A DNA stretch of 64,000 bases from Vespula vulgaris (taxonomy: Eukaryota; Arthropoda; Insecta; Hymenoptera; Vespidae). The stretch is from positions 3,151,001 through 3,215,000 of the forward strand of contig NC_066596.1 of NCBI RefSeq assembly GCF_905475345.1. Direction: 5' to 3'. Position numbers and translations under genes: made by a program. Position 1 is the stretch's first letter. Each line of letters begins with the position of its first letter. Of this stretch, positions 39,596 through 51,822 are shown piece after piece. Under the pieces are notes generated by a model that was given only the letters and a program-made list of their open reading frames with translations, did no database searches and was not told the DNA's origin.

Positions 39596-42500
39596 CATAA
39601 AAAACAATAAAAAAAAATAAGCAAAGAAAAGAAAATTAAAAGCCGGCACCTTTTGTGGAAAGCGAATATCGTGCGGATAATCACGTTTTCGTGAGTCTCG
39701 CGTATACGAACGAAAAGAAGTTTGAGAAGTAACACGATATTCGTCGAAAATTATTCAATCTTTTTAAATTCCTTCATTTTTTAATTTCTTTTTGTTGTTA
39801 TTTATGTTTGTTCTTTTTTTTTCAAAATTTCAACTTATTCCATTTCTCTCTCCCTCTGTCTCGTGTGCCAGTGTTAATTATAATATAATCTTTATATAAT
39901 AATTTTACATAATTTCTTAAATATCTTTCTCACCTCAGTGTTAAAATTTGATGAGGAGCGAGGTTGGAAAATATGTAATGAAATACGTTTCATGTGTTGT
40001 AAACGTTATAGTAAACGAAAATTGAAAGGAATTCGGGTTAGACGCGAGCGAGTTTAATTAGCGAAAGCGAACGACCGAGTCCGCGGGTCTCTCCGTTTAA
40101 TTAATAGAACTAGTTTCTCTTGGAATGCGATGAGAGAAAGATGTGACTCATAAGTGGATAACACACGATGATCGTCATGAGCTACCGACAAATTTCTTCT
40201 ATTCTGATAAAATAAAAATTCATCGTGCTTATATGGATTCCTTAGATTTGTGAAAAAAAGAAAAAAAGAAAAAAGAAAATTCTATTTGTCCTTGAAAATA
40301 ATGAGTCTTATGAATAATAACTTCTTTTTATTTGTTTTTGAAGATAATAGAGAAAGAGAAAATAAAGCCGCACAATGCATTTATTTTCTAATTAATTAAT
40401 TAAAATCTTTTACATAGATATATATTTTTCTTTCACTTCATTATTTCGTAATAAAATTAATTGTTGGTTCATAATATTGTAATTATAATAATATAAGACA
40501 ATAATACTAAAAGAATTAATTATTAATTGAACTTATATGATATATTGATTCTTATTACGGCGGTAAAAACTATAAAGAAATTTTTCAACTGATTATTCCG
40601 ACCTACTTTAAAAGAACAAAAGCAGTTTACGTATCGTGTAATCGCTAGGAACAGAGTTTGATCTTGACTTTGAAAATTCATGGTCATCATACAGTTATCG
40701 ATGTGATAAGAATAATAATGTACACTCGAAGAAAATACAATGCTATTTTAACAATATATGCATCTCTCTCGAGAAACATAGAAAGAGAGTGAAAGAAAGA
40801 GAGAGAGAGAGAGAGACGTTTTGAAAATATATTTCATCTTCGAAATAAAGAATAGAGAAGCCATAAGGAGACAGGTGTGCTTAAGTGAACCTTCTAAACC
40901 GGCTGGTTGCACCTGCCGTTGAAATTCGTTAAGATAAGAACATGTTTCAAGCTTAGGACGTAGCAAAAGATATACTTTCTGAAAATTCCAATTTCGATAT
41001 ATAATAATCCTAATTAAATAAAAAAAAAATAAAATAAAATAAATAAAAGATGAAGAAAAAAGAAAGAAAGGAAGAAAGAAAGAAAGACAGATAAAAACGA
41101 CGTCTCAGTTATATTACAAAATACACAATTCTCTTCAAGTCCGTTAAGAAAGCGCTGATGTACGTAAGTATCTATCTCTCTAGAAGAAATTCTTAGTACG
41201 TACATGTCTCGTAAAAAAATGTAGGCAAAGTAATAATAATCATGGGAAAATAATGTAGAAGAGGGTGAGGGGTAGGGGAAGAAAGATTTATGCTCCCGTG
41301 ACAGTTAGATGTGCCTCTTTAACAAACGTGTACGCGTGGAGAAACGATTACGGTTAGTCGTAAAAACGAGTTACCGGTACGTTTGCGATCTTCCCCTTCC
41401 CGTTTCCCTTCTTTCTTGACCTGTCTACTGGGTTATATCGTTCTTTAAGTCCGAAACGGTATATCTTCTTTCTCTTTTTCTCTTACTATCTTCCTTTTTT
41501 CTTCAAAGTCGACGAATCAATGTATATTATTATTTGATTAAAAATCAGATGAAACTTTCATATGTCATTCGAAGAATATCATGTAAGAATTATCGTTTAA
41601 AGTCCATCATGTAAAAATCATTCGAAAAGACTAATATCGTTTTTTATATTTAATATCGTCTAAAAAATACCATGTGCAAACGAACATCATTTAAAATTGT
41701 CTATATAAAAATTAATGTCTTAAAGGATAAGCTATCTAAAGAATAGCATGTAAAAATGCTAAGTAAAAATGCCATCGTGTAAATCGTTATTAATCAAGCC
41801 ATTTAATATGTGAAAATGAGTATATTAGTACTATTACGTTATCGTTTCTAATAAAGAAATTGACTAAAAATAAACCTTTCGACGTAGTATTATAGAAACA
41901 GTTGTATCGACAATATTCTTATCTTTAACTGCCTTCTATCGTGAAAAAAAAAAGAAAAAGAAAAAAAAAGAAAGAAAATACCTGCTGGTTAATGTGAACG
42001 ACGATCGATAAGAATTTCTCACGAAATCTTTATCATGATTTATTTTAAGATTTACGTTTATTCCATTGCGAATCAAAGATTAACAGAGACGATTGTTGAT
42101 TCGTAACAAACAGAGACGTGACTAAGAAAACGTTATTTGAAATGTTTACTAACATACTTTATCATTAATTATTACGAAAAGCAAATATGGTATAAAAAGC
42201 AATATTTAAACATTTGTTCAAAGATTGAATAAATGTTGTTTGAATTGAGATAAAAAAGAAAGAATTTTGAAACGTATAAAAATATATATACACATATGAC
42301 AGATACAAATGTCTTGAATACTGTAAGAATTTCTAATAAACAATTCAAAAAAAAAAAAAATTCATTTTTTCATCGTTGCTATAATAGTTAGCTATTTCTT
42401 GTTCCGTGCATCTTCGACACATTTCACACGATTCTAATCACTTTCTAATCTCTTCAAAATATCTTTGATGTATTGAAAAAAAAAGAAAATAAATAAAAAA

Positions 42501-43999
42501 AAAATGATTCAGATATTTCTGTGACATGTTGTAATATCCAATAATCGTTATATCGAGAACTTAATATGTCACGAAAGTCATGCTTTTTATCATGCTCGAT
42601 TTGATCGTAAAACGAAATAAGATCCTTAAGTCGACGTCTGGAAGATAAGCAGGAAAGGGAAACGGAGAAACGAGAATCAGAAAAAGATTCATTGAACGGA
42701 AATGAAAGGAAGAAGGAGAGATGGACAGACAGAAAGAAAGAAAGAGAAAGAGAAAGAGAAAGAGAGAGAGAGATAAAACGTTTGCTCCCTCCTTTCTTGG
42801 ACGTGTCACTGTATCTGGTATATGACAGTCGAGACAAGTGCAAGCTCGATCAAGGAAATATCGTGTTTCACGTGGCCATTTTCTGGATCCTTTTTCGATT
42901 ATTATTTGACCTGGTGTTTTGAAAAAATTCGATAAACGGAATATATAAACTCGATTAAATATAACACAGTGAAAATGTATTCATTTCAAAGTTTCGCGTT
43001 AATGAAGTTAATAAAATAATGATAATAAGATTATTATTAATAATAGTAATAGTAGTAGTAATAAAGAAATCATGTTAAATTATTTACTAAATTTCGATTG
43101 TCCGATATCTCATTATTGTTAAATCGAATCGAACTCTTTCGAAGTCGTAGACGCATTTTACTTGGGTCAAGCTTGGAATAGTACACGGAACAGTTGATGA
43201 CAATAGACGTGGTGAACTCAAGAAGAAAAAGAATCTAGCACAAGTAACTCTTTCGCTTTGTTTGAAATAAGTTCACGTTCCTCTTATTTTCTACGAAACT
43301 ATAACTAAACTTCGATTTGTTTCAACTCGATATGTATGATTATAAAAATGACCTAAGGAAAGAATAATATGTATCTATATGCATAAACACACGTATAAAA
43401 CTCTCTTATAACATTTCTACGTAAATTCAAATATGTATGACTTTTTGCAAACAGCATTGGTAAGTCGCAAAGATATACACATTTTTATTTATTTATAAAC
43501 GATCATACCGACGTGAAAGAAATATTCGAAAATAATTATGTATACAAAAATATAATAATTTTTTTTCTTTATAAATCTCATTTTACTTTCTTTATATAAA
43601 ATAAAAAAAAGAAAGAAAGAAAGAAAGAAAAGTGCATGCGTGTGTAAATATTTTAAATCATTTATTAACGTTTTGTATCAAAAAATATTCTTAGGTCACT
43701 TTTGTAGTCGTTGAAGGTATATATATATAAAAAAAAATATTTCTTTTTTATTTTCATGTTCTTACCTTCTCCTTATCCTTCTCAGTAGCCTCATCCTTAT
43801 CTTTGTCCTTATCTTCGGTAACGTCAGTACGATAAGCAATGCCATTAGTCGTCGGTTTAGCATCACTTTCTTCGATCCTTTCGAGTTTTCCATCACCTGG
43901 TGTTGCGGCATCACCTACAACTGCACCTTCGCTTGGTATACCTTCCTTCTTCGGCGTCGTCGTTATGTCGACGGACCTTTTGCTTTGTCTCGCTCCCAT
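14587..43999 (-). CDS. Akap200: A-kinase anchor protein 200 / MARCKS-like protein
   Basis: Seven coding exons on the minus strand (43766-43999, 37481-37639, 36966-37082, 17419-19803, 15306-15485, 14716-14790, 14587-14631) join in frame to 1064 residues. The N-terminus MGARQSKRSVDITTTPKK has the N-myristoylation signature (Gly2, Ser6) and closely matches the fly Akap200 start. The third exon carries the MARCKS-type effector domain, basic and Ser-containing, for membrane, calmodulin and actin binding under PKC control. The rest is acidic and disordered, rich in Pro, Thr and Glu. Fly Akap200 tethers PKA RII near membranes and is also made as a short MARCKS-like form by skipping a large exon. The 795-codon exon here is the obvious equivalent, and skipping it keeps the frame. 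Further 5' UTR exons must lie above 44119. Confidence 0.87.
14716..14790 (-). CDS. Akap200: Akap200 small helix exon
   Basis: It encodes 25 residues, AIEEIDISDKAVAAAVNEAI then ECNTN. The segment ISDKAVAAAVNEAIE is a strong amphipathic helix with small and aliphatic residues on one face, so it is a second candidate for a PKA-RII docking helix. Acceptor GTTGCAG, donor GTAAGC, phase 0. Confidence 0.8.
15306..15485 (-). CDS. Akap200: Akap200 Pro/Val-rich exon
   Basis: It encodes 60 residues from STPEVENPVVEKTTVTNEVG through APPAIPIEVPASPPSAPAIT to EDVASVTK, with acceptor TTTTACAG and donor GTAACA. The Pro/Ala/Val-rich disordered composition continues the style of the large exon. Symmetric phase 0. 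Confidence 0.82.
15486..17418 (-). other. Akap200: Akap200 intron before the Pro/Val-rich exon
   Basis: About 1.9 kb of intron with poly-A tracts and TA runs (16340-16385, 17218-17270). The first 30 bases hold the alternative stop reached if the giant exon's donor is not used. No other coding exon is seen. Confidence 0.6.
17419..19803 (-). CDS. Akap200: Akap200 giant central exon (795 codons)
   Basis: This acidic, disordered region runs from GGEDGDHAANSSAEDK to STAFQENHQ. Landmarks in order are an Ala/Thr tract with about ten Thr in a row, Pro-rich segments (SPPPTPIEPS), a Glu run (CEEVEEEEEEVDIIEEV), a candidate RII-binding amphipathic helix (IELIDHFITDTITVVEKLA, about 18237-18306), poly-Pro (LLPPPPPPPSS, SSSPPPPLPPSS) and a Ser/Thr-rich end. 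The acceptor is TGTGTTTAG at 19804 and the donor is CAGGTGACT at 17418. If the donor is not used, the frame continues eight codons (VTNMRHNLLA) to a stop at 17386, which would be an alternative C-terminus. Both phases are 0, and length is divisible by three. Confidence 0.88.
22318..22440 (-). CDS. Candidate alternative first coding exon of Akap200
   Basis: On the minus strand an ATG (22440-22438, context CAACGATGG) opens 41 codons beginning MDSVLKLGRSVSSGVYRAAG. They then run through a hydrophobic stretch (ARFFLAAVPFLGI) to SNP and a GTATGA donor at 22317-22316. The donor leaves phase 0, exactly matching the acceptor of the 795-codon exon at 19804. GC content is visibly far higher than the flanks, and no stop interrupts the frame. 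The resulting isoform would lack both the myristoyl signal and the effector domain, replaced by a basic, partly hydrophobic N-terminus. I do not recognise this peptide. It could instead be the first exon of an unrelated nested gene, but no other acceptor in the intron presents a coding exon. Confidence 0.55.
23520..23600 (-). promoter_or_regulatory. TATA-containing promoter candidate inside the Akap200 intron
   Basis: On the minus strand TATATAAA (23596-23589) is followed by GC-richer sequence with ACTCACTGGG about 20 bases on and a possible donor (CCGGGTACAT). It lies about 1.1 kb upstream of the alternative first exon and could serve it. The TATA-to-initiator spacing is shorter than usual. 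Confidence 0.25.
24877..24943. repeat. (GA)n microsatellite
   Basis: A nearly pure GA run of about 33 copies in the Akap200 intron; the opposite-strand Ser/Leu-rich frame across it is an artefact. Confidence 0.95.
27180..27411. repeat. (GAC)n/(GAG)n imperfect trinucleotide array
   Basis: About 230 bases of GAC with GAG, GAT and AAC interruptions and several GTCGAC palindromes. It is open in three frames, giving Asp-, Ser-, Val- or Arg-rich translations. It is flanked upstream by a GC-rich block with a perfect hairpin, GCGTCCCG-GCGT-CGGGACGC (27153-27172). Confidence 0.9.
29953..30009. repeat. (TA)n microsatellite
   Basis: A TA run of about 28 copies in the Akap200 intron, ending in ATGTATGTATG. 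Confidence 0.9.
31550..31632. repeat. (GACAGA)n and (GA)n array
   Basis: GA and GACAGA units merging into a pure GA run, in the Akap200 intron. Confidence 0.9.
35909..36260. repeat. (AGA)n, (GAA)n and (TAG)n cluster
   Basis: Separate purine trinucleotide arrays at about 35909-35992, 36116-36150 and TAG at 36165-36225. Long frames on both strands across them are low-complexity artefacts. Confidence 0.9.
36966..37082 (-). CDS. Akap200: Akap200 MARCKS-type effector exon
   Basis: It encodes 39 residues beginning MRKKWSLRSISFSKKDKSKP, then TREETPKNGDVTKEEPLAE. The alternating basic, aromatic and serine pattern is the MARCKS-family effector (fly: KKKWSFRSISFGKKDKQKP). Serine phosphorylation by PKC is expected to switch membrane and calmodulin binding. 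The inner ATG at the exon start follows an acceptor and is not taken as an initiator. The donor is GTAAGC. Confidence 0.88.
37481..37639 (-). CDS. Akap200: Akap200 acidic cassette exon
   Basis: It encodes 53 residues from QESEEVKSEDTKQESSGEPS to SPDSKEPKKKDK. It starts acidic and ends in a Lys cluster that runs into the effector exon. Acceptor TTTATAG, donor GTGTGT, both joins phase 0. Confidence 0.85.
37640..43765 (-). other. Akap200: Akap200 second intron region
   Basis: About 6.1 kb without coding exons. It contains a CpG-richer patch at 37970-38080, two copies of AGGCGCCACT (38938 and 39085), a TA run at 39563-39594, a degenerate repeat of an ATCATGTAAAAAT-like word at about 41560-41790, and GA/AAAG tracts. 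The shorter intron at 37083-37480 is plain AT-rich sequence. Confidence 0.6.
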
Positions 44000-44119
44000 C
44001 TTTCCTTTTTTTTCTCTCTTCTAGCTGCTACTTGATTATATTTCTCTCTCTCTCTCTCTCTTTCTCTCTGTATTTGTCTTACTAAAGTGCGCTCAAGCGC
44101 TTGCTTACCGAGCTCTGAC
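43766..44119 (-). CDS. Akap200: Akap200 first coding exon (myristoylation signal)
   Basis: This exon encodes 78 residues from ATG 43999-43997, beginning MGARQSKRSVDITTTPKKEG. Gly2 with Ser6 fits the N-myristoyltransferase consensus. The rest is hydrophilic, ending in a Lys/Asp/Glu repeat (TEDKDKDKDEATEKDKEK). The donor is GTAAGA. The exon reaches upstream as 5' UTR to a good acceptor (TTGTTGCAG) at 44122-44120, so at least one more 5' exon lies further up. Confidence 0.88.
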
Positions 44120-44264
44120 CTGCAACAACAAAGAAAAAAAAAAAAATTAACTCAAATTTAGAACTCTTTCTTCTTTCAAGAATAAAAATAAAAGTTTTAA
44201 ATCTAAACGATGGAAAAGTTTATTAAAAAATATAAATAAGTGAATAAATAATGACATGTATAAA

Positions 44265-44314
<50 letters not shown>
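44265..44314. repeat. (AAT)n microsatellite
   Basis: About 16 AAT copies upstream of the first Akap200 coding exon. Confidence 0.95.
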
Positions 44315-44316
<2 letters not shown>

Positions 44317-47300
44317 TATTGAAATCGTATAATAAAATGAACGCGAATAAAAAAGTATTAATATAATAAAATTGATAGGTGCATATAGCGTAAAAATGAT
44401 ATAATATGATCGTAAATAATAAATATAATAATAATGATAATAATAAAAATAATGATAATAAAATAGATAAAAAAGCACAATGAGAAGAATTTCAAAGAAA
44501 TACGAAACAATAGAATCTTCTTTTCGACTTTACTATATTATATCGCCAGACAAGAAAAAGCATTGAACTCGATTAACGTATATCTCAAAGGAAGAACATT
44601 CACCCCTGTGACACAGTTTATTGCTCGATGAAACGTATGGAACGTTCGAGATAAGGGTTAATCGATGAAGGGATTAAAATAGAAATACATAATCCACTTT
44701 TTACAGACATTACCATGCTGGATACATATACAAACATATATATATATATATATATATAAATATATCTACATATATATATATACACATATCTCAATGATTT
44801 GATTATTGATTTTCTAGTAAACAAATTTTTCCTATACATTCAAAAAAAGAAAAAATAAGTACAAGTATTTGCTATATGTATATATACATACACACATGTA
44901 TATAAAAAAAAAATGAAAAGATAAAAGATTATATAAAAGAATAATAATAATATATTCCTTATATTATACCGAAGGCACAGCTTTTGCGAACACACCATCA
45001 CTACCACCACCATCACCATCAGACCATCGCCATCACCATTACCATCATCATCACCATCACTACTACCACCAGCTGAAATCCGATAGCACCATCTGTCGTA
45101 CTACACACTCTACGCACCGGTTCTCGAAAGTTTCTCTTCACCAGGAGAGAGAAAGAGAGAGAGAAAGAGAGAGAAGGGGAGGGAGAGACTTTCGATCCTT
45201 CTCTGGATTTAGTTGCAGGTGCGCCAGAAGAAGTTACAACCGCTCGTAAACGTTCCCCACGTGCAAATCCTTTTCGTCGAGTGAATTTCAAAGAGAACGC
45301 ATAGCTTTCCTACGGTGTATCTCTTTCTCTCTTTCTCTTTCTCTCTCTCTCTGTCTCTATATGTCTGTCTGTCTGTCTGTCTGTCTGTCTTTCTCATTTG
45401 CATTCGCAATCGATTTTTCGAGCGACATTTTCTCTCTCTTTCTCTCTCTTTCCTTCTGTCTCTCTCATTTGCATTCACAATCGATTTTTTTCGAACGACA
45501 CTTCTTTCTTTCTCTTTTCATATTTTTACATAATTTCAGGGTAAGACAGCAGGTGAGATCACGTAATCGACTCTCATTGAAATCACGCTTTGAAAAGAAT
45601 TATGCGAATCGATTATTTTGTCGGCTAATTTTGGATACACCGATTTTTCGCGCGATTTATATCGCGCAGGTGTTACAAATTAAATACACGATTAAATACA
45701 CAGATACAAGCGTATCAAATCGTATGTGTATGTATATATGAATATATACATTCATGATATAATCATATTTAAAAAGCAAAAAATACCCTTGTAGATAAAA
45801 AATCTGAAAAGTAAATCAGCTTAAAACGTTTCGAAGAAGAGTAATTGATTTTTCAAAGTCATCTGGAAATTTTTTATCCACTCTATGTACAATGTGTTAC
45901 TTCTTACATTTAGAAACAAATGCAGATGATAGAAGTAATATTAGAAATATTTTTTTTTTTATGCGGGCGAAATATTTTGACGGGCTTAGAAGATTTAATA
46001 ATTTAATATCGAAATTAAGATTAAGAAAATCTCGATTAAGAAGATCTCTTATAAAATGAAATATTATATCTGTTATACGAGAATGAAATAACAAGAAGAA
46101 AAAAAATAGAAAATATAGGAAACTTGTACGTTCAACAAACTTCATTGTTAATTATCAACATATGTACCACTTACACTTAGGATCGCAGTGAATCCGTTAA
46201 AACCGACGGATGGTTAGTTAACGGTACAGATATTTGCTTAGAAGATTACTTTAGAATATTTGCTTATTTCTCTCTCACCGGTTGATTATGAAGAAGAAGA
46301 AGAAGATTCATTGTTTGAGAAAGATAAACGGGAAAATAGGTGTTTCGTTTTTGATTTTGGCGCGTTTTTTAAAACACGTGTCTCTCTTTTTCTTTTTCTT
46401 TTTCTTTCACACACGTTTAACTAGTCGACAATGTTAGAACTACTCGATGAGTAATGCGTTCCTAGACCGACATTCTCTTTCCAAAGAGAAACATACAAAG
46501 AGAATATTCTCTCTTTGTAGTAGAGTGAGTGAAATATCGATTCGAACTACTGTTACACACAGTGACTTTGTAAAGTGAACGATTATTCTCGATTTTCTAT
46601 TCTTTTTACCTCCATCTACTCTCTCCATTTCTATCCATTCTATCATTTCCCTTCTTCCGTTACTCATGGAATAGTTATGAGATAATTCAAATGACGAAAC
46701 GAGCGTTCAAGTATATATTTATTTTTGTATCGAATTTAAAAGTTAATTCGACAATTGATATAAATATCTTCTTCTGTTTTGTTTTTTCCTTCGTATAACA
46801 TACAATATAAATTTTCTTCTTTTAATAATTAATTAACTACAATTTTTTCCAATATGAATTTTTCCGTATGATATCGAGCTATCGTCGTATATGTCAGTGT
46901 TTACTATTAAATATACATCGAAGTTAAATTAAAAAAAGGAAAAGAAAAAAATTATTAAATTAAGAACGATCTTTGATGTGCGTCTGTTTTTTACAATTTA
47001 CGATTAAAAAAAAAATGTTTTTAAGAGTTGAATCATTAAGAAAATGTAATAAAAATTAAATTATCAATCATGCTGAGTTTTCGGATTAAAATTCTCTGTT
47101 TTTACAATCGGAGAATTTAATCGTATTTCTGAGAGGAAGACATTAGTCATTGCGCACATATATATATACATACATGTATATATACGTTAACGTTGCTGCC
47201 GACACGTTTCTTGATCACGTTTTTATTCGACACGTCATTAACATAGCATATATGATGTAAATACACGTAGTCCTACAATAATCCAACAATAATGCTTTAT

Positions 47301-47425
47301 TGATAAATCTAAGACGATTCAACGAAAGAATTTATCTTTGTACACAATGCAATTTCTTATGTCATTCATTTTTAGTTAAATGTGTTGTACTTATTTCTCA
47401 GTTTGACAAAAAATTTTGTTAAACA

Positions 47426-47427
<2 letters not shown>

Positions 47428-47506
<79 letters not shown>
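47428..47506. repeat. (AAT)n microsatellite
   Basis: About 26 uninterrupted AAT copies. The poly-Asn frame over it is not a gene. Confidence 0.95.
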
Positions 47507-47508
<2 letters not shown>

Positions 47509-49696
47509 GTAGCAATAATAATCAGCAGAGACTTTTCTTTTTTCATATAACATTAGTAATAAAAGATTTAATCCTACAAAATTCAAATTTCGTATTAAAA
47601 AAAAATAACACTATACTATAGGTACATATAAATAAGTATAATTTTTTTTTTGAATATATGAAACGTCAATTAATTTTATAACTAAAAAAAAAAAAAAGAA
47701 AAAGAAAACGAAAAAGAGGGTATTAAAAACATGGTATTATAGCCGATTAAAATTATTTTTACATTTTGATTGCAATAAATTTTTTGAAATAGACGATAGA
47801 TTGAATAACATTGGATCTATGAGAAATAGAAAGAAATACGAGAAATCTTTGAAATATATTAAACCGTAAAGACGAGAACTACCTTTCTATGTATCGTGTA
47901 ACTCCGTTATACTCGGTAATTGTCAGCGACGTTTCCTCGTTAGTATCAGCCGGTACTTGCATTATCGTTATGCATATGCATGCACACGCGTACTAATGCA
48001 GGGATGTATTACTGGTTCTCACGACACAAGAAAGACGAAGAAAGAAAAAGAAGAACTCTCTTTGCGTGACTCTGACACCAGTCTCAACACTGTTATAAAG
48101 CTTTTAATAGACGTTCGACAACGACGACGACGACGTCGACATCGACGTCGACGTCGACGTCGTCGACGACGACGATGATGATGATGACGATGACGAAGAG
48201 GACGTGCCGGTGAACTCTGAATGTACTTATTAATCCATTCAGGATCTACAAAAAGAAATCTTTCTCTAGTCTCTTTTAGCTTCGTTCATAGACAGTCAAC
48301 AGTTCTTTCTGAATGACGACTATAAAATGTTTAGGTAAGTGATTAGTCAGCTGGGAAGTGGAATTATCATCGACTCTATTTGCCGAGATTCTATATGCCG
48401 CTTATGTGAATGGGATTATTTTCTTTATTATCTAGTTTCTTTTCTTCTCTTCTCCGTCTTTTTTTACCTTAATAAGAACATCAGATCAACTTTGATCGTG
48501 TCATTGATAAATATAAATACGATTCTCTTTTTCCTTTTTATTATTCTCTCTTTTTTAATTACTTCCGCAATAATTATGTCTTGATTATCAATCCAGTTTG
48601 ATGTACCGTTTTTATAAATGATTATGAATTCATAGGAGTATTATAATTTCGATGTGATCGATAACTATAAACAATTATTACTATTGTATATATATATATC
48701 TTTTTTCTTTTTTTAAATTATCTTCGTAATAATTAAAATAATTATTAATTAATTATTCGCATCTGGATTACATAATTTTTTAAAATATACTTCAAGATCG
48801 CCAGCTTCGTATAAATTTAATAAGATTTGAGCGACGCACATGCTTCTTTATGAAACGATTAATGACTATTTCTCTTCTTCCCACGAGCTTAAAACGACTT
48901 TCTTTTTTAACTTGGACATCTAAACGAGCTTCCTCGTGCTTATGCCTACGGAAGGAGTTATTTTTTATCGCTCAACACATTGCTGCGAAAAAGAAGAAGA
49001 AAAAGAAGAACGAGAAGATGAAGAAGAAGAAGAAAAAGAAGAAGGGACTGGGCTTGAACACACCATATGCGTGCTCCAAGAGGAACACGATGGAATAACA
49101 TAAACATTTGTCGAAACCCTTCCTGATGCTTAATATAGAAACACCGGAGGTAGTAGGTGGACGTGATACAACACATATACATACACAGATGCATACACAG
49201 ACACAGAGATGCAGAATTAATTTATATACAATATAGATATATGTTTTTTAATCAGTGTAAATATAACCAGCAAAAGTTTAAAATAATAATAATAATAACA
49301 ATAATAAAAGAAAATAGAAAAGAAAAAGAAAATAAGCGAAGAAGTAAAAAGATCAAGTCAAATAAAATATAATCGGATAAAATAAAAAAAAAAAAAGAAA
49401 AACTTTCGTTCGTATAATTTTCAAACTCTTGTATTTTTATCATAGAAAGAAAGTACGAAATAAAAGAATAAAAATAAAATCATAAACACAAATAATAATT
49501 GATAAAGTTATCACGAAACAACAATCAAAAGTTATTCTTATTCGGGCTGCTATTTATTCGAACAATATTTTTCAATAAAATATTGATCAACGAAATAAAT
49601 AGAATTCTTCTTCGATACATCTATCTTCAATTCATCCTAAGATAATTATTTTAAAGTCAGCATATATGTACTCATTACCACATCAAGTTAAAAAAA

Positions 49697-49886
49697 ACAA
49701 AGTAATCCTTTGTCCATTTTTATATATTCTTTATCTTCCGAAATACATAGGTTGAAACTAAAAATAGCATAATGAGATAATATTGCATACATCATATGCT
49801 ATCTCAGTGTACTATTTTTAGTTTTCAAACTATATATTTCGGACGATAAAAAATATTCTATAAAAATGAACGAACGATTACTTTGT
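49697..49886. mobile_element. MITE-like 190-bp imperfect palindrome
   Basis: Two arms of about 90 bases are inverted copies. The ends are ACAAAGTAAT (49697-49706) and ATTACTTTGT (49877-49886). CATTTTTATA, CCGAAATA, ACTAAAAATAG (49757-49767, partner 49812-49822) and GAGATA/TATCTC recur in order, and GCATA-CATCA-TATGC closes the centre. By eye most positions pair, with small indels. Size and structure fit a hairpin-type MITE with no coding capacity. I could not find a clear target-site duplication. Confidence 0.5.
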
Positions 49887-50029
49887 TTGAGTTTTGTCAT
49901 TAAGTCACATACATGTATTGCTCGACATATATATATTACGAATCGATATATACATATATTTTTTCTATTTAAACAAAGGATCAGTTAGAAATTTTGAAAT
50001 ATCAGAAAAATGAGGGGTTAACGGAATAG

Positions 50030-50165
50030 AAACACCCCAACCCTGAGTGCGTTCGATGGCCTGTATACGAACGACGCGTGTCCCGCATGCGCGAGCAGAT
50101 GCGGATTGAAGCGCACGTGCGCTCGCGCTTCGACGAAGTCGAGAGAGGAAAATCGTCGTACGGGA
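50030..50165. promoter_or_regulatory. CpG-rich patch, possible promoter or 5' exon
   Basis: Dense CpG (CGAACGACGCGTGTCC, GCATGCGCGAGC, GCGCACGTGCGCTCGCGC) in otherwise AT-rich DNA, directly beside a GA microsatellite (50171-50247). It includes the palindromic GCGCACGTGCGC. No coding exon is recognised. Confidence 0.3.
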
Positions 50166-50201
50166 AACGAAGAAGAGAGAGAGAGAGAGAGAGAGAAAGA
50201 G

Positions 50202-50253
<52 letters not shown>

Positions 50254-50949
50254 TGAACAAAACGTATAACGTACAACGTATGGAACGCTATAAGGGATTA
50301 TTCCTGGCTACGTAGTGGCGCATGCACCCTTCGGCTCGTGTAAACACGAAGCTTGCCGTTGAAAGAGGAAAAGAAGATGAGGAGAGAAGAGGAAAGGAAA
50401 GGAATGGTATGGAGAGAAGAGGAGAAGGGAAAAGAGAGAAGAAGTTTGAATTAAAGACTCGTGTAAACGAAGAACGAAAAAAGGAAAGCTTCTTTTCCAC
50501 GATGATGAGTACAAAGTACGAATAAGATAAAAAGAGGAGGAATAAGAAAAAATGAGAGTGAAAAATAATATAAGGGAGAAATAATAAAGAGAAAGAACGA
50601 TAGAGAGAAATAATGTGTTTATATGACAGAGAGAAAGAGAGAGTGGGGAGAGAGAGAGAGAGAGAGATTGTTGAATGATAAACAAATTTTTAATGTTAAC
50701 CCCTTGAACTTATGACGAAACTTTTGATTGCATTATTAGTTTCGTTGAATATAATATATCACTAAATTAGGACAACGAACGGAACAATATTAAAATTATG
50801 GTAACTATAATGACATTTATCGATCTTTCATTTTGTTATTATACGTATTATTTCTTATTTTCCTCATACAGTTCATAGATTTCTAAGTTCAAAAATGGAT
50901 ACGGATGGACGACGACGTCTCTTCTTACGGTACTTTTTTTTCTTTCTTT

Positions 50950-50993
<44 letters not shown>

Positions 50994-51099
50994 TCTTTCG
51001 TGATATAAAACTCTATAGCTTTTGAAGATCGTCAAGTTAAAAGAATGATTTCAAGAAAAATGATGGTTAGATCTGCGAAATCGCGGAGAATGGATCTAA

Positions 51100-51822
<723 letters not shown>

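Larger units (their letters stand above)
44120..49690. other. Upstream region of Akap200, no coding gene seen
   Basis: AT-rich sequence with AAT (47428-47506), TGTC (45359-45390), and CT/GA runs. A GC-richer patch at about 44990-45270 contains CAT/CAC triplets and GATAGCACCATCTG, and on the minus strand an open frame beginning MKFTRRKGFARGERLRAV that I do not recognise. A minus-strand donor (GTAAGTGG) near 46172 could mark a 5' UTR exon. GAC/GTC triplets with many GTCGAC palindromes lie at 48118-48195. Confidence 0.45.

Noticed and set aside
44618..44839. Short minus-strand frame with Tyr/Ile repeats
   Set aside because: The centre is a TA microsatellite and there is no splice or homology support.
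49146..49158. GAGGTAGTAGGT, the first 12 bases of a let-7-like seed
   Set aside because: The match stops there (let-7 continues TGTATAGT) and no complementary arm for a hairpin is found nearby.
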